Positions 6,742 to 10,649 of a stretch of DNA of 10,649 bases are shown piece by piece (the stretch's first letter is position 1; each line of letters begins with the position of its first letter). This DNA is from Acetobacteraceae bacterium (lineage in GTDB: Bacteria; Pseudomonadota; Alphaproteobacteria; Acetobacterales; Acetobacteraceae). The position numbers and the translations under genes were made by a program. The DNA lies in NCBI GenBank assembly GCA_030039695.1, contig JASHVB010000135.1, forward strand, positions 1 through 10,649. The letters run 5' to 3'. Under the pieces are notes generated by a model. That model saw only the letters and a program-made list of their open reading frames with translations, had not been told where the DNA came from and searched no databases.

Positions 6742-7964
6742 CACGCCGCTCTTCCCAGCACCAAGCTGCAATTTACGCCGCCGAAACCGAAGGAATTACT
6801 GATGATCCGATCGATCCGGGCAGCTCGCCCGCCGCACTCATACGCGCTCCGGAAGCTCGGATCGACGGTCCGCGTGTGCGGGCTACCCGGCAGGACACCG
6901 TACTGGATCGCAAGCGCGCAGAATGCCGCCTCGACTGCACCGGAGGCACCGAGCGTGTGCCCCGCAAGCCCCTTAGTGGAACTGCAAGGCGTCCTGGCGC
7001 CGAATAGATCAAAAACCGCACGATCCTCGGCGGCGTCGCCGACGGGTGTCCCAGTGCCATGGAGATTTATGTAGTCTATGGCCGCCGGCTCGAGGCTGGC
7101 AACTTCGAGTGCGCGGGCCATCGCCGACCTGGCCCCAACTCCCTCCGGATGTGGGGATGACATGTGATAGGCGTCAGAACTCTCGCCGAACCCAAGGACA
7201 AACACCGTATTCGGATCATGCAAGTCGTGCGAGCGTTCGAGCAAGAAGAAAGCGGCACCTTCACCGATCGAGATACCGCGGCGTTCGACATCGAATGGCC
7301 GGCATACCTCTTCGGCGACCAGGCCGAGGGCGTGGAAGCCGTATAGTGTGGTCGCGCACAGCGTATCAACGCCGCCAACCACCGCGGCATCGCAGATACC
7401 CACACCAATCATTCGGGCAGCGCTGGCGAACACTTTTGCCGTCGCCGCACACGCAGCGGAGACGACAAACGCCGGCCCTGCAAGGCCACACGCAAACCGC
7501 ACAAATCGCGCGAGCGAATAAGTGTTGTGTGTCAATGCATAATCGAACCAGATGGGTAGTTTTCCGGTATCCTTATCGCGCGTGCGATAGGCTACCTCGG
7601 CCTGCCGAATGCCAGACGTGCTGGTGCCGAGGAAAACACCGATCCGCGAGGGATCATGGCGCTCGCGTGCGGCTGCGACCGCATCCGAGAAGCCATCCTC
7701 TCGAAGCGCCATCGCGGCGAGCCTATTGTTTCTGCAGTCAAACGAGGCGAGTTTCCCTTCGAGCGGAGCGCCGTCGAGCGCGACGATTTCGCCGGCATAG
7801 GCGGGAAATGGAAAGCCATCAAACGTACAGGGGGCGAGCCCGCTGCCCCGTTCGCGCAGTGCCTTGAGGGTCCGGGCCTGGCCCGCGCCGAAGCTGGTCA
7901 CCACGGAGAAGTTGGTGATCGCGAGCGGTAGCATTGTGACGCCCGATCGAGCACGACCGCTCAC
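6741..7964 (-). CDS. Beta-ketoacyl-ACP synthase (ApeO-like, KAS II type)
   Basis: This 407-residue ketosynthase would condense malonyl-ACP with the growing chain. The catalytic triad is complete: Cys172 in VVSAACAATA, His302 in NLHGTGTPVGD and His336 in KGLAGHTLGASG; the gatekeeper loop NSFGFGGVN is at 390-398. The start is GTG 7964, which overlaps the upstream stop (GTGA) and has GGAG eight bases before it. An in-frame ATG at 7934 would remove ten residues, and the recognisable fold starts about there, so either is possible. The stop shares one base with the chain-length-factor ATG. An active KS directly followed by a cysteine-less partner is the arrangement of the heterodimeric ketosynthase of aryl polyene pathways. 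Recognition as a KAS enzyme is firm; placing it in pigment synthesis rests on neighbours. Confidence 0.93.
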   Translation of the reverse strand: MSGRARSGVTMLPLAITNFSVVTSFGAGQARTLKALRERGSGLAPCTFDGFPFPAYAGEIVALDGAPLEGKLASFDCRNNRLAAMALREDGFSDAVAAARERHDPSRIGVFLGTSTSGIRQAEVAYRTRDKDTGKLPIWFDYALTHNTYSLARFVRFACGLAGPAFVVSAACAATAKVFASAARMIGVGICDAAVVGGVDTLCATTLYGFHALGLVAEEVCRPFDVERRGISIGEGAAFFLLERSHDLHDPNTVFVLGFGESSDAYHMSSPHPEGVGARSAMARALEVASLEPAAIDYINLHGTGTPVGDAAEDRAVFDLFGARTPCSSTKGLAGHTLGASGAVEAAFCALAIQYGVLPGSPHTRTVDPSFRSAYECGGRAARIDRIISNSFGFGGVNCSLVLGRAA

Positions 7965-9223
7965 GGCAAGGTCTCCGCCTCGACCTTGTGGTTACGATTC
8001 AGAATCGACAGAAGGCTGTTCACTCTTTCGGTTTCCTGCTCGATATAGCTGTCATAGTGCATCAGAAAACGCGCTTCTGATTCCGAACTGCTGCCGCCAC
8101 CTGATGTCGAACGTCGGTGCTCCAGTGCTGCTTCGTACACGTTCGCAAAGTGGACGAAATTGGCCCGCAGATCGGAGTAGCGAGGTTCGGTCAGGATTCG
8201 GGCGAAATGGCGGCGGTACGGTCCCCAAAACGGATTGTCGTAGAAGATCAGCCTTAGGCGACCCGTCTCGTACATTTCGTTATCCTGAATTACTCGCTCC
8301 GCGCTCGCAAGTGCACCTGGCGCGGTGGGAAGAGCACCGGTTTCGAACAACGCGCGGCGAGCAAACTCATCCTCATACATCGCCCGAGCGTCATGAATGG
8401 GTAGATCGCTCGTGCGCAGCACGAGGTCGACGAATTCGTTTTTCGGGACCGGAAACCTGAGGGCCGCGATTGCGAAGAACTGTCCGGTCGGCCACGGCGC
8501 CCAGATGCCCGCACTCGCAAGCGCGTTGTGCGCTACGTGCGAGCAGTTGTTGTTGAGCACTCGCCAGCGGAAGATCTGCCTGCCGTCGCGGTACGGCTCG
8601 TTGAGTTTGTTGAGGAAATCGACGATTGCGCTCATGCGCGTCGGGTCCAGCGGCACGCGCGCCCGATAGACATTGCGACCGAATGTCACGGCAAAATCGG
8701 TTGCAATCGATATCTCGTACATATAGTCACGCTCAGACATGCCGCGCGGCTTGTCGTCGAACAGACGCTCGTGGAACTCAATACCGTCGAGTACGCCTTG
8801 GGCCTTGGCAAGGTCCTGCGTACACTCATAAGCCGTGCGCGTCAGTTTTTCGCCTGGCGCGAGTGCTCCGCGCCAGACGAAATTCCGCCCTTCGGTCGCG
8901 ACCCAGTTGGCGTTCCGGTAATGGGAATTGACGCTGATGCCGACGCCGTGGCGCGCAGGCGATTCATCGGGATTGCACACTATGAGAGTGGGGTAGCGCA
9001 CCCGGTGGTCAAGCCGTACTCCGTTGAGGTACAGCAGTGAATGACCACCCATACCGCTGCGCAGGGGCACACCGAGGCCTGGTTTCTTCCGAATCTCCGA
9101 GAGAGCGCAGACTTCGGCGTAATAGGGATATATGCGCGGGTAGAGCGCATCGTCCGCAAGTTTGTTCGTAAGATCCATGCTGGTCCCGGTTCGGCCTCGA
9201 GATGCACTGCGGCCGACGCCCAT
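7961..9223 (-). CDS. Unrecognised 420-aa protein, possible papain-like Cys enzyme
   Basis: I do not recognise this protein. It has 420 residues, no signal peptide and no membrane segment, so it should be cytosolic. Two segments stand out: GMGGHSLLYLNGV with His61, and RVLNNNCSHVAHNALASAG with Cys227 and His229. An N-terminal His in a GH-hydrophobic strand and a later NCxH helix resemble circularly permuted papain-like enzymes of the NlpC/P60-LRAT-PPPDE kind, which act as amidases, acyltransferases or proteases; this is inference from motifs alone. The C-terminal third is rich in aromatic and charged residues and has a Ser/Gly linker at about 373-383. ATG 9223 is chosen because AGGAG lies eight bases upstream; ATG 9178 is a shorter option. 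Its stop overlaps the ketosynthase GTG, which ties it to pigment synthesis. Confidence 0.8.
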   Translation of the reverse strand: MGVGRSASRGRTGTSMDLTNKLADDALYPRIYPYYAEVCALSEIRKKPGLGVPLRSGMGGHSLLYLNGVRLDHRVRYPTLIVCNPDESPARHGVGISVNSHYRNANWVATEGRNFVWRGALAPGEKLTRTAYECTQDLAKAQGVLDGIEFHERLFDDKPRGMSERDYMYEISIATDFAVTFGRNVYRARVPLDPTRMSAIVDFLNKLNEPYRDGRQIFRWRVLNNNCSHVAHNALASAGIWAPWPTGQFFAIAALRFPVPKNEFVDLVLRTSDLPIHDARAMYEDEFARRALFETGALPTAPGALASAERVIQDNEMYETGRLRLIFYDNPFWGPYRRHFARILTEPRYSDLRANFVHFANVYEAALEHRRSTSGGGSSSESEARFLMHYDSYIEQETERVNSLLSILNRNHKVEAETLP

Positions 9224-9231
9224 GTTCCTCG

Positions 9232-9236
9232 CTCCT
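9232..9236 (-). promoter_or_regulatory. Ribosome binding site setting the 420-aa protein start
   Basis: On the minus strand AGGAG lies eight bases before ATG 9223. The open frame extends further to 9301, but this site favours the shorter protein. Confidence 0.6.
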
Positions 9237-9307
9237 GTTATCCTCCGCTTTCCTGGCCATGATATTCGACGCCTCGTTCCATCGTCCAGTTCCCACGCCA
9301 AGTGATT

Positions 9308-9541
9308 TCAAAAATCCCCAACGGACAAAATCTCGAAAGGGGAGCATTCGAACGTGCGGCGCCCTGGGGCCAGCCCTGTGTCCCAATGGTGTCCGCCGTC
9401 TTCTTCCTCGACATGATCAACAGGGAGGCTCCCAGCGAGCATTCGGTGTGCCTGTCTGAACCGATCGGTTCGGCCATAGCCAAGACAAATGCGCGGGCCA
9501 ACCAGCCGAACGCTTAAGCGATCCCGCAGCCAGGTTAGCAT
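9308..9541 (-). CDS. Alpha/beta hydrolase, C-terminal part (split gene)
   Basis: This 77-residue frame carries the C-terminal part of the hydrolase begun upstream. ICLGYGRTDRF contains the likely acid Asp26, and EEDGGHHW the likely catalytic His51, both typical of the last strands of an alpha/beta hydrolase. It begins at an ATG inside the end of the upstream frame (ATGCTAA, 9535-9541), with GGAGG four bases before it, so separate translation by restart is conceivable, though the spacing is short. The frame differs by one base from the upstream part, and a run of five G lies at the junction. On its own this fragment cannot be an enzyme. An 84-base gap separates its stop from the next gene. It is either half of a frameshifted pseudogene or half of a reconstituted two-piece protein. 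Confidence 0.6.
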   Translation of the reverse strand: MLTWLRDRLSVRLVGPRICLGYGRTDRFRQAHRMLAGSLPVDHVEEEDGGHHWDTGLAPGRRTFECSPFEILSVGDF

Positions 9542-9987
9542 GCCCCCTCCATAACGGTGGTCGCTGCGCTTGGCGCGGATTGGAATGCGAATCCGCCCGC
9601 TCCAGCGACCGCGGCAATGGGTCCCTGCGCGCGAAGAAAAGGTGCAAGCTGAACCAAGGCGTGCACGTGGTTCAGATACCGAGTGGCATAAAGCGGAGCA
9701 TGCATCCCGCCCAGCGACACGCCGCGCAGCGAAATCTGTATATCGCCCTCGGACAGAGCAGGTCCGACAACCACCTCATGCAATGCGTCCGCAACTCTCC
9801 GGTTCGGCTGAACCTCGAACGCAGGCTGCGCCGCGACGATGTCTGCCGCTGATCCACGCGCGCGCAGAGCGGCTCCCATCCCTCGCTCGCTGAATTCGTC
9901 AGCGCCGAGCCCTCCGCCAGAAAGCATGACGAGCAAGATTTGCTTTATGATTCCAGCCGGGGCGGTGTGGTGAAAGCATGTAATCAC
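9535..9987 (-). CDS. Alpha/beta hydrolase, N-terminal part (split gene)
   Basis: This 150-residue frame is the N-terminal part of an alpha/beta hydrolase. An early strand, ILLVMLSGGGLGADEF, includes the oxyanion-hole type Gly-rich loop. The nucleophile elbow GVSLGG holds Ser91, followed by the strand VQLAPFLRA. It stops before the catalytic acid and base, which appear in another frame just downstream (9308-9541). Inserting one G in the G-run at about 9544-9548 would join the two into one protein of about 227 residues. GTG 9987 is the preferred start because it overlaps the exporter stop as GTGA; an open frame continues upstream to 10164 but only shadows the exporter gene. In this operon the hydrolase could act on a pathway thioester or ester, but substrate is unknown. 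The break may be a mutation, a base-calling error or a recoding site. Confidence 0.65.
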   Translation of the reverse strand: MITCFHHTAPAGIIKQILLVMLSGGGLGADEFSERGMGAALRARGSAADIVAAQPAFEVQPNRRVADALHEVVVGPALSEGDIQISLRGVSLGGMHAPLYATRYLNHVHALVQLAPFLRAQGPIAAVAGAGGFAFQSAPSAATTVMEGAC

Positions 9988-10649
9988 CTCAGTGCCGCGT
10001 CCGAGTCGGGGCGCGATAATACAACCGGCGTGGCAATGCCTCGCGCACAGAGGGCCGCAGCGAAGAACAGACTCAACAGCGTGCCGGTCGCGACTGTCAC
10101 GCCAATGTCGTGCAGGACCGGAATTCTCGAGCAGGACATCAAGCCGTACGCTGAAACCGTGCAAAGATTTGCAAGCACGACGGAAGCGACTGATCGGCGC
10201 TGCATCGCCGTGTCATTCTCCGGGCGTTCGAAGAAAAGACAGTAATTAGACCCGACAGCAACGATGAGTAGAAAGCCGAAGACCATGAAGATCGAGAGCT
10301 TGGCGCCGCCACGGCTGAGCAGCGCCGCGGTCACTAGCACCGCGGCAGCAAGTGGTATGACCACGCGGGCAACGCGCCTGCTCGAGCGGAGGCCGGCCAG
10401 GAGTACCGCGAGGATGGCAAGGCTGCCGATCACCGCAAGCACCACAGCTTCGCGTTGGAAGATGTGCAGAAGCCGGTCTGCCTCATGGTGGAGATCGACC
10501 AACTTGGCACCCGGCGGTCCAAGGACTGCGATAGCCGCGCCAACCTGTACGGGATCAGTCACGCCGTGAAGCGGAGCGATCACGATCCATCCGTTAGGCT
10601 GACGGACCAGCATGGACTGCAGCTGAAGCGAAAGCGCAGGCGGTAGGTT
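9984..10649 (-). CDS. MMPL/RND-type exporter, C-terminal half (partial)
   Basis: This is the 3' part (221 residues) of a membrane exporter of the MMPL family; the 5' part lies beyond the window, and the frame is open to the last base. A short periplasmic-type portion (QPNGWIVIAPLHGV) is followed by five hydrophobic helices: EAVVLAVIGSLAILAVLLAG, VARVVIPLAAAVLVTAALL, LSIFMVFGFLLIVAVGSNY, SVASVVLANLCTVSAYGLM and VTVATGTLLSLFFAAALC. That is the layout of the second half of an RND-like transporter. At the usual GxDY proton-relay site this repeat reads GSNY. Exporters of this kind (ApeM position) are part of aryl polyene clusters and are thought to move the lipid-linked polyene across the inner membrane. 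The stop overlaps the hydrolase GTG start. The family is well supported; completeness cannot be judged. Confidence 0.85.
   Translation of the reverse strand, partial: NLPPALSLQLQSMLVRQPNGWIVIAPLHGVTDPVQVGAAIAVLGPPGAKLVDLHHEADRLLHIFQREAVVLAVIGSLAILAVLLAGLRSSRRVARVVIPLAAAVLVTAALLSRGGAKLSIFMVFGFLLIVAVGSNYCLFFERPENDTAMQRRSVASVVLANLCTVSAYGLMSCSRIPVLHDIGVTVATGTLLSLFFAAALCARGIATPVVLSRPDSDAALR

Noticed and set aside
7046..7867. Long plus-strand open frame (273 codons) inside the ketosynthase
   Set aside because: It lies opposite a gene with all catalytic motifs intact, and its Arg/Pro-rich translation is typical of an antisense shadow.
9988..10164. Upstream extension of the hydrolase frame
   Set aside because: It overlaps the exporter coding sequence out of frame and its residues have no hydrolase character; the GTGA overlap at 9984-9987 is the better start.

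Overview
The window is GC-rich DNA from a Gram-negative bacterium, most likely a beta- or gamma-proteobacterium of the Burkholderia or Xanthomonas kind. That placement rests on gene content (a lipobox lipoprotein and a type II aryl-polyene-style fatty-acid/polyketide set), not on any marker gene.

Left part (1-2653, plus strand): about 350 bases with no convincing gene, a 76-residue putative lipoprotein (357-587), another gene-free stretch with a palindrome and hairpin, then an intact GMC-family FAD oxidoreductase (938-2653). Bases 2654-3165 hold no gene but contain two inverted repeats, and they appear to be a boundary: the DNA to the right is visibly less GC-biased at third codon positions.

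Middle (3166-4768, plus strand): a flavin-dependent halogenase-like protein carrying the nucleotide-binding glycines, the WxWxIP motif and the candidate catalytic lysine. It is followed after four bases by the N-terminal stub of a family 2 glycosyltransferase, cut off where it runs into the convergent ketoreductase gene.

Right part (4749-10649, minus strand, read right to left): a tightly coupled operon of the C-terminal half of an MMPL-type exporter (runs off the window), an alpha/beta hydrolase split over two frames, a 420-residue unrecognised protein with possible papain-like His and Cys residues, a complete ketosynthase, a ketosynthase-like protein with no nucleophilic cysteine (chain-length-factor type), a hotdog dehydratase and a FabG-type ketoreductase. 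Most junctions overlap by 1 or 4 bases (GTGA, TGATG, TGATG, ATGA).

Together the exporter, KS/KS-like pair, dehydratase and ketoreductase match one end of an aryl polyene (APE/xanthomonadin-type) pigment cluster. KS and KS-like proteins would extend the chain, KR and DH would create each conjugated double bond, the halogenase could decorate the aryl head, and the exporter would move the lipid-linked product. The truncated glycosyltransferase, the split hydrolase and the absence of a second ketosynthase after the ketoreductase suggest a rearranged or decaying cluster rather than a textbook one.
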